Positions 1 to 7,962 of a stretch of DNA of 64,000 nucleotides are shown piece by piece. The first letter of the stretch is position 1, and each line of letters begins with the position of its first letter. A model generated the notes under the pieces. That model saw nothing but the letters and a program-made list of their open reading frames with translations. It had not been told where the DNA came from and did no database searches. The position numbers were made by a program, and so were the translations under genes. The stretch comes from Anaerostipes sp. GTDB lineage: Bacteria; Bacillota; Clostridia; Lachnospirales; Lachnospiraceae. Location: positions 103,516-167,515 of the forward strand of contig JAQVEG010000001.1 in NCBI GenBank assembly GCA_028697725.1, given 5' to 3'.

Positions 1-1
1 G

Positions 2-172
2 ATATATTCATATGCAGAGCTAAGAGGAGAATACTACAAGGATAAGAGTATCACAGTTGTTGGTATTGCTTCGTCAGAACAAGATGCGAAGATTCTGCTT
101 TGCAGGATGATTTCTGATATGTATGAAAGTGGACAATTAAAGATAAAAGAGACATCATTTATGAAGGAGTGA
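2..172 (+). CDS. 3' end of an unrecognised gene (partial)
   Basis: An open frame runs from the window edge to a TGA stop at 170-172 and encodes the last 56 residues of a protein. It reads without a stop, with the same codon style as its neighbours, and ends one base before the next ATG at 174, so it is probably the upstream member of the same operon. The visible tail (for example DKSITVVGIASSEQDAK, then a helical stretch and the ending TSFMKE) is a soluble alpha/beta type sequence. I do not recognise the family. It does not look like ScpB, which often sits before DUF2953 genes in related genomes. Confidence 0.6.
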   Translation: MYSYAELRGEYYKDKSITVVGIASSEQDAKILLCRMISDMYESGQLKIKETSFMKE

Positions 173-173
173 T

Positions 174-1115
174 ATGTTGGGCATTATATTTTTAATCTTA
201 AAAGTGATTGGCTGTATTTTGCTTTTTCTTATATTTTTGCTTCTTTTGATTTTATTTGCACCTGTTACTTATCGTGCAAAAGGAAAATGGCTTCAAGAAG
301 AGAAGATGGCGGCAGGAACTGTTTCCTGGGCGTGTTTTGTCATAAGGGCGAAAGTCTCCTATGTGAAGGACAACCTTGACTTTATGATTCGCATTTTTGG
401 AATTCCTGTTTATGCATCAGATGAGAATCGCTGGTCTATCTTAGGAAGGAAGAAGAAGCCGAAGAAAGTAAAAGTAAAGAAGTCAAAGAAAAAGAAAGAG
501 AAAAAGGTGAGTCAAAAGCCGGCAGTGAAGGAAGAAGAGAAGAAAAATTCTCAAGATGTGCTGGATTTAGAGATTTCTGAAGAAGAATATAAAAAGGCAA
601 TAACTCCTCTTGCAGATTATAAGAGAAAGCAGGAGAAGGAAGAAACTAAGAGCCGAGAAAGCAGCCGGTGGAAAAAGATAGTGGATGGTGTCCAAAGGTG
701 TTATAATAAGATAAAGTCTATTTGTAGGAAAGTTTCCATGGTGAAAAACAAAGTGATTTCCATTAAGGAGCTTTTTGAAGATGATGAGATTCAAGATGCA
801 CTTAGGCGGTTATGGGGATATGGAACGCATATTCTTAAGATTACAATGCCAAGCAAGTTAAAGGGATGGCTTCATTTTGGAATGAGCAATCCAGCATCTA
901 CGGGTCAGATATTAGGTGTTTTTGGAGCATTGCTTCCTTTTTATGGGGACAAGGTACAGATATCACCAGATTTTGAGGAAGAGGTATTAGAAGGAGAAGG
1001 AAGGTTAGTAGGAAGACTTTTCTTAATTCAATATGTGATACTAGCTGTTAAGATTTATTTAGATAAGGATTTATTTGAACAAAAAGATCGTGTTATGGAT
1101 ACCATAGGAGGTTGA
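174..1115 (+). CDS. DUF2953 domain-containing membrane-anchored protein
   Basis: 313 residues. One strongly hydrophobic segment at about residues 3-29 anchors the protein in the membrane. A linker at about 90-125 is extremely rich in lysine and glutamate. The C-terminal 120 residues carry the DUF2953 pattern, including the GEGRLVGRLFLIQ stretch near the end. The function of DUF2953 is not established. In clostridia it is regularly the neighbour of ytfJ/gerW, and here its stop overlaps the beginning of that gene, which suggests co-expression and possibly a sporulation role (inference). An AAGGAG Shine-Dalgarno lies just before the ATG within the end of the upstream gene. Confidence 0.8.
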   Translation: MLGIIFLILKVIGCILLFLIFLLLLILFAPVTYRAKGKWLQEEKMAAGTVSWACFVIRAKVSYVKDNLDFMIRIFGIPVYASDENRWSILGRKKKPKKVKVKKSKKKKEKKVSQKPAVKEEEKKNSQDVLDLEISEEEYKKAITPLADYKRKQEKEETKSRESSRWKKIVDGVQRCYNKIKSICRKVSMVKNKVISIKELFEDDEIQDALRRLWGYGTHILKITMPSKLKGWLHFGMSNPASTGQILGVFGALLPFYGDKVQISPDFEEEVLEGEGRLVGRLFLIQYVILAVKIYLDKDLFEQKDRVMDTIGG

Positions 1116-1117
1116 TG

Positions 1118-1492
1118 ATGAAAGAAAAATTTAACGAAACCGTAGGTTCATTATTTGATGGAATGGAAGGATTCCTTACATCGAAGACGGTTGTTGGAGA
1201 ACCAATTCAAATTAAAGATACCATTATTTTACCATTGGTTGATGTATCTTTCGGAATGGGAGCAGGAACTTTTGATGGGGACAAGAAGAATAGAAGTGGT
1301 GGTGGTATTGGCGGAAAGTTGACACCAAGTGCTGTTTTAGTCATCCGAAATGGAAGTACAAAACTTGTCAATGTTAAGAACCAAGAGACCATTACCAAGC
1401 TTCTAGATATGGTTCCAGACGTGATTGATAAATTCACCAAGAAAGACGAGACATTAGAAGATATTGTAGATGATTTAGAAAAAGAAGAATAG
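1118..1492 (+). CDS. ytfJ: GerW-family sporulation protein YtfJ
   Basis: 124 residues. The N-terminus (ETVGSLFDGMEGFLTSKTVV) and the following GEPI...DTIILPLVDVSFGMGAG stretch are the hallmarks of the YtfJ/GerW family, whose Bacillus member is a forespore protein needed for normal germination. A glycine-rich stretch (residues about 50-65) and an acidic C-terminal tail follow, as usual. Three in-frame starts exist (TTG 1112, ATG 1115, ATG 1118). AGGAGG lies at 1106-1111, so the ATG at 1118 has the best spacing (6 bases). The ATG at 1115 would overlap the stop of the DUF2953 gene. A terminator follows at 1501. Confidence 0.88.
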   Translation: MKEKFNETVGSLFDGMEGFLTSKTVVGEPIQIKDTIILPLVDVSFGMGAGTFDGDKKNRSGGGIGGKLTPSAVLVIRNGSTKLVNVKNQETITKLLDMVPDVIDKFTKKDETLEDIVDDLEKEE

Positions 1493-1501
1493 AAAAAGTA
1501 G

Positions 1502-1537
1502 GAGATGAGACAGCAGTGTGTTTCATCTCTTTTTTTA
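1502..1537 (+). terminator. Rho-independent terminator after ytfJ
   Basis: The arms GAGATGA and TCATCTC form a perfect 7-base-pair stem around a 14-base loop and are followed by seven T residues. It closes the DUF2953-ytfJ transcript. Confidence 0.8.
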
Positions 1538-1593
1538 TGCACATAATAGAATCTATTGCATATGCATAGAATAGAAGAGTAAAAGAGTGAATT

Positions 1594-1737
1594 ATGATTC
1601 GTGTATGTGCAATTGCAATCTTCTTTTTTGGCATTGGTCTTTTTGCAAGTTTTTTTATTACAAGAGAAATAACAAAAATATTTGTTTTTATTGGATGTAT
1701 TCTGATTTCTTATGGAATGTTTTTTCGATGCAAATAA
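1594..1737 (+). CDS. putative 47-residue double-span membrane protein
   Basis: A short ORF of 47 codons (MIRVCAIAIF to GMFFRCK) with two hydrophobic helices, residues about 4-22 and 29-44, separated by the charged turn TREITK. That two-span hairpin and the positively charged ends are typical of real small membrane proteins. It fills most of an otherwise empty interval between ytfJ and rpmB, and a strong stem follows four bases after its stop. The Shine-Dalgarno is weak (AAGAG about 8 bases before the ATG), and I do not recognise a family. It could be chance, since AT-rich DNA readily encodes hydrophobic stretches. Confidence 0.4.
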   Translation: MIRVCAIAIFFFGIGLFASFFITREITKIFVFIGCILISYGMFFRCK

Positions 1738-1740
1738 AAA

Positions 1741-1770
1741 AGGCTAGAATACATGATGTATTCTAACCTT
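1741..1770. terminator. bidirectional terminator between rpmB and the small ORF
   Basis: The sequence TAGAATACATGATGTATTCTA is a perfect inverted repeat with flanking GG/CC pairs. On the minus strand it is followed by a run of T residues, which fits termination of rpmB. On the plus strand the T run is poor, so action in that direction is less certain. Confidence 0.75.
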
Positions 1771-1799
1771 TGTGGTTTCTTATATTCATCTTAGAAAGA

Positions 1800-1985
1800 T
1801 TATGCTCTTTCTACTTTACCAGATTTAAGACAAGAAGTACAAACGTACATTTTTTTAGCTGCACCGTTTACCTTCACTCTGACAGATTTAATATTTGATT
1901 TCCACATTTTGTTTGATCTTCTATGTGAATGACTGACTGCATTTCCAAAATGAGCGCCTTTGCCACAAATAGCACACTTTGCCAT
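1800..1985 (-). CDS. rpmB: 50S ribosomal protein L28
   Basis: 61 residues, full length for the short bacterial L28. It begins MAKCAICGKG and has the zinc-binding form with two cysteine pairs (C4-x2-C7 and, near the end, CTSC). HSHRRSNKMWKSNI is the conserved rRNA-contacting core. The protein is a late-assembling component of the large subunit. An AAGGAGG Shine-Dalgarno lies 7 bases before the ATG. The gene is transcribed alone, divergent from asp23, from the promoter at 2039-2067. The same rpmB / asp23-yloV-recG arrangement is common in Firmicutes. Confidence 0.97.
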   Translation of the reverse strand: MAKCAICGKGAHFGNAVSHSHRRSNKMWKSNIKSVRVKVNGAAKKMYVCTSCLKSGKVERA

Positions 1986-2038
1986 GTTAGCACCTCCTTA
2001 TTTCGTTCTTATCACGCTTATGCGCCGACAACTATTTC

Positions 2039-2067
2039 ATTCTATCAGATTGTTTTCTAAAAATCAA
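2039..2067 (-). promoter_or_regulatory. SigA-type promoter of rpmB
   Basis: On the minus strand TTGATT (2067-2062) and TAGAAT (2044-2039) are separated by 17 bases, and a TG dinucleotide precedes the -10 in extended -10 position. The predicted leader is about 45 bases. Confidence 0.7.
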
Positions 2068-2102
2068 GCATAATTTCTCTTTTCTTTTCAATCGTTTAAT
2101 TG

Positions 2103-2108
2103 TATAAT
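2103..2108 (+). promoter_or_regulatory. -10 element for asp23-yloV
   Basis: A perfect TATAAT lies 36 bases before the asp23 start. The -35 region is poor (TTTTCT at 17-base spacing), so an activator or a weak basal promoter is possible. Confidence 0.5.
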
Positions 2109-2143
2109 GAAGGCAGCGAAAATTAGGTTTGGAGGTAAGAACG

Positions 2144-2500
2144 ATGAAAGGACATGTGAATACAAAGAATGGAGAGATATCCATCGAGAATCAAGTAATT
2201 GCTAAGTATGCTGGTATTTGCGCACTTGGGTGTTTTGGTATTGTAGGCATGGCGATGGTAAACATGAAAGACGGAATCGTAAAATTACTTACAAGAGACA
2301 ACATTAGAAAAGGGGTATTTGTAACAATTAATAACAATAAAATCAATATTGATTTTCATATTGTTGTTGCATACGGGGTTTCCATTGCAGCTGTTTCTAA
2401 TAACCTTATGTCTTCTGTGAAGTATAGAGTAGAGGAATTTACTAGCTTAGAAGTAGAACGAATTAACATTTATGTTGAGGGTGTTAAAGATATAGGATAA
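2144..2500 (+). CDS. Asp23/Gls24 family envelope stress protein
   Basis: 118 residues from ATG 2144. A further upstream TTG is in frame, but the GGAGG Shine-Dalgarno (2131-2135) lies between the two, so the ATG is chosen. The pattern GEISIENQVIAKYAGICAL, the GIVGMA segment and the internal NKINIDFHIVVAYGVSI strand match the Asp23 fold, a small alpha/beta protein that is membrane-associated or cytoplasmic in Firmicutes and linked to cell envelope stress. The next gene, yloV, begins 13 bases downstream. The asp23-yloV pair is conserved, and in related species both are tied to lipid or envelope homeostasis. Confidence 0.92.
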   Translation: MKGHVNTKNGEISIENQVIAKYAGICALGCFGIVGMAMVNMKDGIVKLLTRDNIRKGVFVTINNNKINIDFHIVVAYGVSIAAVSNNLMSSVKYRVEEFTSLEVERINIYVEGVKDIG

Positions 2501-2513
2501 TGGAGGCAGAGAA

Positions 2514-4136
2514 ATGAATCAGATAGATGCGTCTTTTGTACAAAAGATGTTCATTGGCGGAGCGAAAAGACTAGAAGCCAATAAGGAATATATTAATGAA
2601 TTAAATGTTTTTCCGGTGCCAGATGGGGATACGGGAACTAATATGACCATGACAATTATGGCCGCTGCAAAAGAAGTGAATTCAGTAGAAGATCCAACTA
2701 TGAAATTACTTGCAAAGGCAATTTCTGGAGGTTCTCTTCGTGGAGCCAGAGGAAATTCAGGAGTTATTTTATCCCAATTGTTTCGTGGTTTTACAAAAAG
2801 CATTAAAGATTTAGATGTTTTAGCAACTAGGGATGTTGCTCTTGGCTTTAGGAAAGCTGTAGATACTGCTTATAAAGCAGTCATGAAACCAAAAGAAGGA
2901 ACAATTCTTACAGTTGCCAGAGTTACAGCAGAACATGCAGTAAAGATCTCAAAGCAGACATCTGATTTTGAAGAGTTTGCAACAGCAGTTATGGATGCTG
3001 CCAATGATATACTCAATGAGACACCAGAGATGCTTCCAGTATTAAAGGAAGCAGGTGTTGTGGATTCTGGAGGACAGGGATTGGTAGAAGTTCTTCAGGG
3101 GGCTGTAGATGTATTGATGGGAAAGGAAGTTGACTTAACCACAATACCAAAAGCAGTAAAAAAAGTATCCAATGGAGAAACAAGTGAGTCTGCAGATATT
3201 AAATTTGGTTATTGTACAGAATTTATTGTTATGGTAGAAGGTGAATTTCATTCAAGGGATGAGATTGAATTCAAAGAATTTTTGACATCCATGGGAGATT
3301 CCATTGTTGTTGTGGCAGATGATGATATTGTCAAAGTTCATGTTCACACCAATCATCCAGGAAAAGCAATTGAAAAGGGATTGACTTATGGTTCTTTAAC
3401 AAGTATGAAGATTGATAATATGAGAGAAGAACATGAAGAGCGTTTGCAGTTGAATGAAGCGAAAGCAGAACCAGCAAAGGATATGGGCTTTGTTGCAGTA
3501 TCCATTGGAGAAGGGTTAAATGATATTTTCCGTGATTTAGGTGTTGACTACTTGATTGAAGGTGGACAAACGATGAATCCAAGTACAGAAGATATGCTCA
3601 ATGCCATAGAACAGGTCAATGCAAAGACAGTTTTCATTTTACCAAATAATAAGAATATAATATTAGCTGCGACTCAGGCAAAGGAATTGGTAGAAGATAA
3701 GGAGATTATTATTATTCCAACGACTACAGTTCCACAGGGGATTTCAGCACTTGTTATGTTTGAGGCTACAGAAGATGCCAAAAGTAATGAAGAGACAATG
3801 AATGAAATGGTAGAAGGTGTGAAAACTGGAGAAGTCACATACGCAGTGAGAGATACTTCAATTAATGGAAAAGAAATCAAAATTGATGACATTATGGGAA
3901 TTGACGATAATGGAATTCAAGAAGTTGGACAGGATGTTCAGATGGTTACATTAGAACTTGTTGCAGATATGGCAGATGAAGACAGTGAGTTGATTTGTGT
4001 TTATTATGGACAAGATACATCCAAAGAAGATGCCAATAAATTAATGGAAAGAATTGAAGAGATATATCCAGATTGCGATGTTCAGCTTGAATATGGAGGA
4101 CAGCCGATTTACTACTATTTAATTTCGGTAGAATAA
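2514..4136 (+). CDS. fakA: DAK2/DegV-domain protein YloV (FakA-like fatty acid kinase)
   Basis: 540 residues. The N-terminal DhaL domain (residues about 8-200) has the metal/ATP-binding PDGDTGTNM at 36-44 and SLRGARGNSGVILSQLFRGF at 74-93. The middle and C-terminal parts match FakA-type proteins, including a degenerate DegV-like half. In Staphylococcus FakA phosphorylates fatty acids presented by FakB, feeding PlsX/PlsY. That role is inferred here. No fakB is nearby, although plsX lies 10 kb downstream. It has a good GGAGG site and shares the asp23 transcript. A terminator follows at 4148, so recG may be transcribed partly separately. Confidence 0.88.
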   Translation: MNQIDASFVQKMFIGGAKRLEANKEYINELNVFPVPDGDTGTNMTMTIMAAAKEVNSVEDPTMKLLAKAISGGSLRGARGNSGVILSQLFRGFTKSIKDLDVLATRDVALGFRKAVDTAYKAVMKPKEGTILTVARVTAEHAVKISKQTSDFEEFATAVMDAANDILNETPEMLPVLKEAGVVDSGGQGLVEVLQGAVDVLMGKEVDLTTIPKAVKKVSNGETSESADIKFGYCTEFIVMVEGEFHSRDEIEFKEFLTSMGDSIVVVADDDIVKVHVHTNHPGKAIEKGLTYGSLTSMKIDNMREEHEERLQLNEAKAEPAKDMGFVAVSIGEGLNDIFRDLGVDYLIEGGQTMNPSTEDMLNAIEQVNAKTVFILPNNKNIILAATQAKELVEDKEIIIIPTTTVPQGISALVMFEATEDAKSNEETMNEMVEGVKTGEVTYAVRDTSINGKEIKIDDIMGIDDNGIQEVGQDVQMVTLELVADMADEDSELICVYYGQDTSKEDANKLMERIEEIYPDCDVQLEYGGQPIYYYLISVE

Positions 4137-4147
4137 GAAGTTTAAAG

Positions 4148-4176
4148 GAGCATCTTAGATGCTCTTTTTCTTTTTT
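4148..4176 (+). terminator. terminator between yloV and recG
   Basis: A perfect 7-base-pair stem GAGCATC/GATGCTC with a TTA loop is followed by TTTTTCTTTTTT. It sits only 16 bases before the recG start, so some read-through may supply recG; no clear promoter is visible in the remaining gap. Confidence 0.75.
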
Positions 4177-4191
4177 GAATAGGAGAACGCC

Positions 4192-6222
4192 ATGGATGGG
4201 AATACCAATATAATAGAATTAAAAGGAATCGGTGAAAAGACGGCAAGTGCATTTTACCGTATGGGTATCAGAGATGTAGATTCTTTGATTACAATGTATC
4301 CAAGATATTATTTGACTTATGAGGATCCTGTTTTGCTGGAGGAATTAGAAGCAGGGCAGAGAGCATCTGTGTGTGTTCGCATAGCCTCAGAGGTAAATGT
4401 AAGATATGTTAGAGGATTAAAAATTATAAGCTGCTCTGGACGAGATGCTTCGGGAGTGATGACATTTACATGGTTTAATATGCCATATTTAAAAAAACAA
4501 ATTCACAGAGGAGAAGATTATATTTTTGTAGGATGTCCGATTTACAAAAATGGAAGAATGGTAATGGAACATCCTGAGATTTTCACTTTGGATAATTACA
4601 AAATGCAGCAGCAAACACTACAGCCGGTATATCCTCTTACTAAGGGATTGAGTAATAAGACTGTAAGTAAGGCTGTGAAGCAGGCAGAATCATACATCCA
4701 AAGCATTCCAGAATATCTTCCAGATATTTTATTAGAGAAGTTTTCTCCAATGGAATACAAAAATGCAATTTGGAGTGTTCATTTTCCAGAATCTAAAGAG
4801 GAGCTGATTCGTGCAAAAAAAAGACTTATTTTTGACGAATTTTTTATCTTTATTGCAGCCATGCGTAGAGTTGAAAGCCAAATGAAAGGGGCTAAAAATG
4901 AGTATGTGATTCCTATGTGTAAAGAGGCAGAGGAACTTATACAATCTTTGCCCTATGAATTGACCAATGCACAAAAAAGATCCTTAAAAGAAATGCAGGA
5001 AGATGTACAAAAAGAGACGGTTATGAACCGCCTTATACAAGGGGATGTTGGTTCAGGAAAGACAATTCTTGCTGTGGTGCTATTACTCATGTGTGCAAAA
5101 GCAGGATATCAAGGTGTAATGATGGCGCCAACAGAAGTATTGGCAAATCAACATTATGAGACGTTTCAAACCCTACTGTCACCATATGATGTAAAGATTG
5201 CATTGCTTACTGGTTCCCTAAAAGCGAAAGAAAAAAGAGAGATTCAAAAGGGAATTAAGAATCATGAATATGATATTATACTAGGTACACATGCAGTCAT
5301 ACAAGATACCGTTTCCTATGACCAGCTTGCCCTTGTAATTACAGATGAACAGCATAGATTTGGAGTGAAGCAAAGGGAAACTTTGTCTGGGAAAGGAAAA
5401 CAGCCCCATGTTGCTGTTATGAGTGCCACGCCAATTCCTAGAACTTTGGCAATTATTATGTATGGAGATTTAGATGTTTCGTTAATGGACGAAATTCCAG
5501 CAGAAAGACTTCCAATTAAAAACTGTGTGGTAAATACTAGTTATCGACCTACTGCATATCGCTTTATGCAGCAGCAGATTCATGAGGGAAGACAAGTTTA
5601 TATTATTTGTCCTATGGTGGAAGAAAGCGAAAATATGGAAGGCGAAAATGTGATTCAGTATGCCAAACAGTTAAAAACAAGTTTTTCTCCATCGGTATCC
5701 ATTGCGCATCTTCATGGTAAAATGAAAGCAAATGAGAAACAGAAAATTATGAATGATTTTGCAGACAAGAAAATCGATATTCTGGTTTCTACCACAGTAA
5801 TTGAAGTTGGAGTAAATGTACCAAATGCAACAGTTATGATGGTGGAAAATTCAGAGCGATTTGGACTTGCCCAGTTACATCAATTACGTGGACGAGTGGG
5901 ACGTGGCGAGTACCAGTCTTACTGTATTTTTATGACAGGAAGCAAGAAAAAGGAAACAATGGATCGTTTGGAAGTGTTAAATCGTTCCAATGATGGATTT
6001 AAAATTGCAAATGAAGATTTGAAAATGCGTGGACCGGGAGATTTCTTTGGAGTACGCCAAAGTGGAACTATGGATTTTGTGCTTGCAGATATTTATACCA
6101 ATGCAGATGTGTTAAAAGATGCCAATGACGCAATTACCATTTTGGAAGAGAAAGAGTTTGATTTTTCCACATTAAAAAACCGGAGACTAGAAAAACAGAT
6201 TGAATTGGCCAATCAGATTTAG
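4192..6222 (+). CDS. recG: ATP-dependent DNA helicase RecG
   Basis: 676 residues, full length. The N-terminal wedge/OB domain (about 1-230) includes the KGIGEKTASAFYRMGIRDV start and the YPRYY motif. The helicase core carries Walker A GDVGSGKT at 284-291, the DEQH box at 385-388, SATPIPRTLAI, and the C-terminal QLHQLRGRVGRG stretch followed by the TRG motif region. RecG remodels stalled forks and Holliday junctions by branch migration. AGGAG lies 7 bases before the ATG. The acylphosphatase gene begins 9 bases after the stop and uses a Shine-Dalgarno that starts at the recG stop codon. Confidence 0.97.
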   Translation: MDGNTNIIELKGIGEKTASAFYRMGIRDVDSLITMYPRYYLTYEDPVLLEELEAGQRASVCVRIASEVNVRYVRGLKIISCSGRDASGVMTFTWFNMPYLKKQIHRGEDYIFVGCPIYKNGRMVMEHPEIFTLDNYKMQQQTLQPVYPLTKGLSNKTVSKAVKQAESYIQSIPEYLPDILLEKFSPMEYKNAIWSVHFPESKEELIRAKKRLIFDEFFIFIAAMRRVESQMKGAKNEYVIPMCKEAEELIQSLPYELTNAQKRSLKEMQEDVQKETVMNRLIQGDVGSGKTILAVVLLLMCAKAGYQGVMMAPTEVLANQHYETFQTLLSPYDVKIALLTGSLKAKEKREIQKGIKNHEYDIILGTHAVIQDTVSYDQLALVITDEQHRFGVKQRETLSGKGKQPHVAVMSATPIPRTLAIIMYGDLDVSLMDEIPAERLPIKNCVVNTSYRPTAYRFMQQQIHEGRQVYIICPMVEESENMEGENVIQYAKQLKTSFSPSVSIAHLHGKMKANEKQKIMNDFADKKIDILVSTTVIEVGVNVPNATVMMVENSERFGLAQLHQLRGRVGRGEYQSYCIFMTGSKKKETMDRLEVLNRSNDGFKIANEDLKMRGPGDFFGVRQSGTMDFVLADIYTNADVLKDANDAITILEEKEFDFSTLKNRRLEKQIELANQI

Positions 6223-6231
6223 GAGGTTGTT

Positions 6232-6504
6232 ATGATTCGAGTACATGTAAGATTTATAGGCAGAGTACAGGGAGTTGGATTTCGTTTTTTTGCTCAAATG
6301 AATGCAGAAAGATATCATGTGACAGGATGGGTAAAGAATATGCCAGATGGTTCTGTTGTTGCAGAAGCTCAGGGAGCAAAACCTCAAGTAGATCACTTTG
6401 TTTCTTCTATGGAGACAGGACATCGCTTTATTCTTGTGGAAAGAGTAGAACGAGAAGAGATAAATCTACAAGAAAAGGAACGAGATTTTCGAGTTGTATA
6501 TTAA
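6232..6504 (+). CDS. acyP: acylphosphatase
   Basis: 90 residues, the usual size. It has the acylphosphatase signature GRVQGVGFR at 10-18, with the phosphate-binding arginine at 18, and GWVKNMPDGSV with the catalytic asparagine at 36. The enzyme hydrolyses acyl phosphates such as acetyl phosphate or 1,3-bisphosphoglycerate in the cytoplasm. TAGGAGG overlaps the recG stop, so translation is probably coupled to recG. The biological purpose of acylphosphatase in such operons is not known. Confidence 0.93.
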   Translation: MIRVHVRFIGRVQGVGFRFFAQMNAERYHVTGWVKNMPDGSVVAEAQGAKPQVDHFVSSMETGHRFILVERVEREEINLQEKERDFRVVY

Positions 6505-6523
6505 AAATGAAAATTTTTCTAGT

Positions 6524-6550
6524 GTATCTTTTGTGGAAGCGTACATACTA
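6524..6550 (+). promoter_or_regulatory. possible SigG-like promoter of the spore protein gene
   Basis: CATACTA at 6544-6550 fits the forespore SigG -10 pattern CATNNTA, with GTATC about 15 bases upstream as a possible -35. The spacing is shorter than in Bacillus, so this is tentative. It is placed as expected 42 bases before the SASP start. Confidence 0.35.
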
Positions 6551-6592
6551 TGAACGTAACAAAAAATCACAAAAGAAATGGAGGTTTTCATC

Positions 6593-6802
6593 ATGGAAGG
6601 AAGACGTTCAGGATCAAACAGAGTTGAAGTTCCAGAAGCAAGAGGAGCATTAGACCAGTTCAAATTTGAGGTCGCCAATGAAATTGGAGTCGATCTAAAA
6701 GAAGGATACAATGGACACTTAACAACAGCTCAGGCTGGATCTGTAGGTGGAGAAATGGTCCGTAAAATGATTCGAAGACAAGAAGAAGAAATGTCTCGAT
6801 AA
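6593..6802 (+). CDS. alpha/beta-type small acid-soluble spore protein
   Basis: 69 residues from ATG 6593; an upstream in-frame ATG at 6578 is rejected because the GGAGG Shine-Dalgarno lies between them. The protein has the SASP core KFEVANEIGVDL, containing the expected germination protease cleavage region, and the C-terminal signature TTAQAGSVGGEMVRKMI. These proteins coat spore DNA in the forespore, protect it from UV and heat, and are degraded at germination. The longer N-terminus (about 20 residues before the core) is common in clostridia. The gene appears monocistronic, with its own terminator. Confidence 0.94.
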   Translation: MEGRRSGSNRVEVPEARGALDQFKFEVANEIGVDLKEGYNGHLTTAQAGSVGGEMVRKMIRRQEEEMSR

Positions 6803-6810
6803 ATTGAAAA

Positions 6811-6845
6811 AAGAACCGCGTATTTCACATCGCGGTTCTTTTTTT
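6811..6845 (+). terminator. terminator after the spore protein gene
   Basis: The stem AGAACCGCG/CGCGGTTCT (9 base pairs, GC-rich) around a 10-base loop is followed by seven T residues. It is one of the strongest terminators in the window. Confidence 0.9.
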
Positions 6846-6847
6846 GG

Positions 6848-6875
6848 TTGACAAATAATCTGTATATAATAAAAT
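6848..6875 (+). promoter_or_regulatory. promoter of rsmD-coaD operon
   Basis: A perfect TTGACA at 6848-6853 and TAAAAT at 6870-6875 are separated by 16 bases. An alternative TATAAT at 6865-6870 would have only 11 bases of spacing and is less likely. The -35 begins right after the preceding terminator. Confidence 0.7.
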
Positions 6876-6906
6876 AAGAGAATAGAAAAAATAAAGGAAG
6901 AAAAAG

Positions 6907-7461
6907 ATGCGAGTAATAGCAGGAAGTGCAAGAAGTTTACGATTGAAGACAATCGAAGGAATGGACACAAGACCAACCCAAGATCGAATTAAAGAAACTT
7001 TGTTCAATATGATTCAACATAATATTCATGGATGTAGTTTTCTGGATTTATTTAGCGGCAGCGGTGGGATTGGAATTGAAGCCTTGAGCAGAGGTGCAAA
7101 GGAAGCTGTTTTTGTCGAGAATGCAAGAAGTCCAATTTCATGTATTCGAGAGAACTTAGTCCATACAAAACTAGAAGATAGAGCAAAAGTATATCAGACA
7201 GATGTTGTTTCGGGTATTCATAAATTAGAATCCCAGGGGAATTGTTTTGATTATATATTTATGGATCCGCCATATAAAAAAGGATTTGAAGAACTTGTAC
7301 TAAGGGAGTTAGATGACTCGAGTATATGTGGGGACAACACGATTGTAATTGTGGAGTCAAGTCTGGATACTAAGATTACAGATGAGGACCTAAGTCGTCT
7401 AAAGATTTCACGAGTCAAAGAATACAAGACAAATAAACATACATTTTTACAGAAGCGATAG
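6907..7461 (+). CDS. rsmD: 16S rRNA (guanine966-N2)-methyltransferase RsmD
   Basis: 184 residues. MRVIAGSARSLRL is the typical RsmD opening. The SAM-binding loop DLFSGSGGIGIEA is at 47-59 and the N-methyltransferase catalytic motif DPPY at 120-123. It methylates G966 of 16S rRNA in the assembling small subunit. rsmD followed directly by coaD is a widely conserved pair, here with 9 bases between them. The gene starts an operon of at least three genes from the promoter at 6848. Confidence 0.95.
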   Translation: MRVIAGSARSLRLKTIEGMDTRPTQDRIKETLFNMIQHNIHGCSFLDLFSGSGGIGIEALSRGAKEAVFVENARSPISCIRENLVHTKLEDRAKVYQTDVVSGIHKLESQGNCFDYIFMDPPYKKGFEELVLRELDDSSICGDNTIVIVESSLDTKITDEDLSRLKISRVKEYKTNKHTFLQKR

Positions 7462-7470
7462 GAGGACAAG

Positions 7471-7962
7471 ATGAGTATCGCAGTTTACCCTGGAAGTTTT
7501 GATCCAGTTACTTATGGACATATAGATATTATACAAAGATCAGCGAAGGTATTTGACAAACTGGTTATAGGAGTATTGATTAATGGAGCAAAGAAGACAT
7601 TGTTTACTCCAGAAGAGAGAATTGAGATGATAGAGAAAGTAATTGGTCATTTAGATAATGTGGAAGTTACATTTTCGGACAAACTATTAATTGATTTTGC
7701 CAAAGATCATCATGCGGATATTACAGTTCGAGGATTGAGGGCAGTGACTGATTTTGAATATGAACTGCAGCTTGCACAGATTAACAATAAATTGGATCCG
7801 GAACTAGACACAATGTTTTTTACAACAAGTACCGAATATGCATATGTAAGTTCAACAATTGTAAAGGAGATTGCAGCTTACAATGGAGATGTAAGTCAGC
7901 TTGTTCCACCATACGTAGTAGAGAAACTAAAGGAAAAATATAACGGAGGACGCCATGAGTGA
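7471..7962 (+). CDS. coaD: phosphopantetheine adenylyltransferase
   Basis: 163 residues, standard length. It is a nucleotidyltransferase with YPGSFDPVTYGH at 6-17 (the T/HxGH motif) and the second signature VSSTIVKE at about 127-134. It transfers AMP from ATP to 4'-phosphopantetheine, the penultimate step in coenzyme A synthesis. GGAGG lies 7 bases before the ATG. The following gene starts 8 bases inside coaD, suggesting translational coupling. Confidence 0.97.
   Translation: MSIAVYPGSFDPVTYGHIDIIQRSAKVFDKLVIGVLINGAKKTLFTPEERIEMIEKVIGHLDNVEVTFSDKLLIDFAKDHHADITVRGLRAVTDFEYELQLAQINNKLDPELDTMFFTTSTEYAYVSSTIVKEIAAYNGDVSQLVPPYVVEKLKEKYNGGRHE

Noticed and set aside
6327..6653. 108-codon plus-strand ORF overlapping acyP and the spore protein gene
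   Set aside because: It is out of frame with two recognised proteins and has no start signal or family features.
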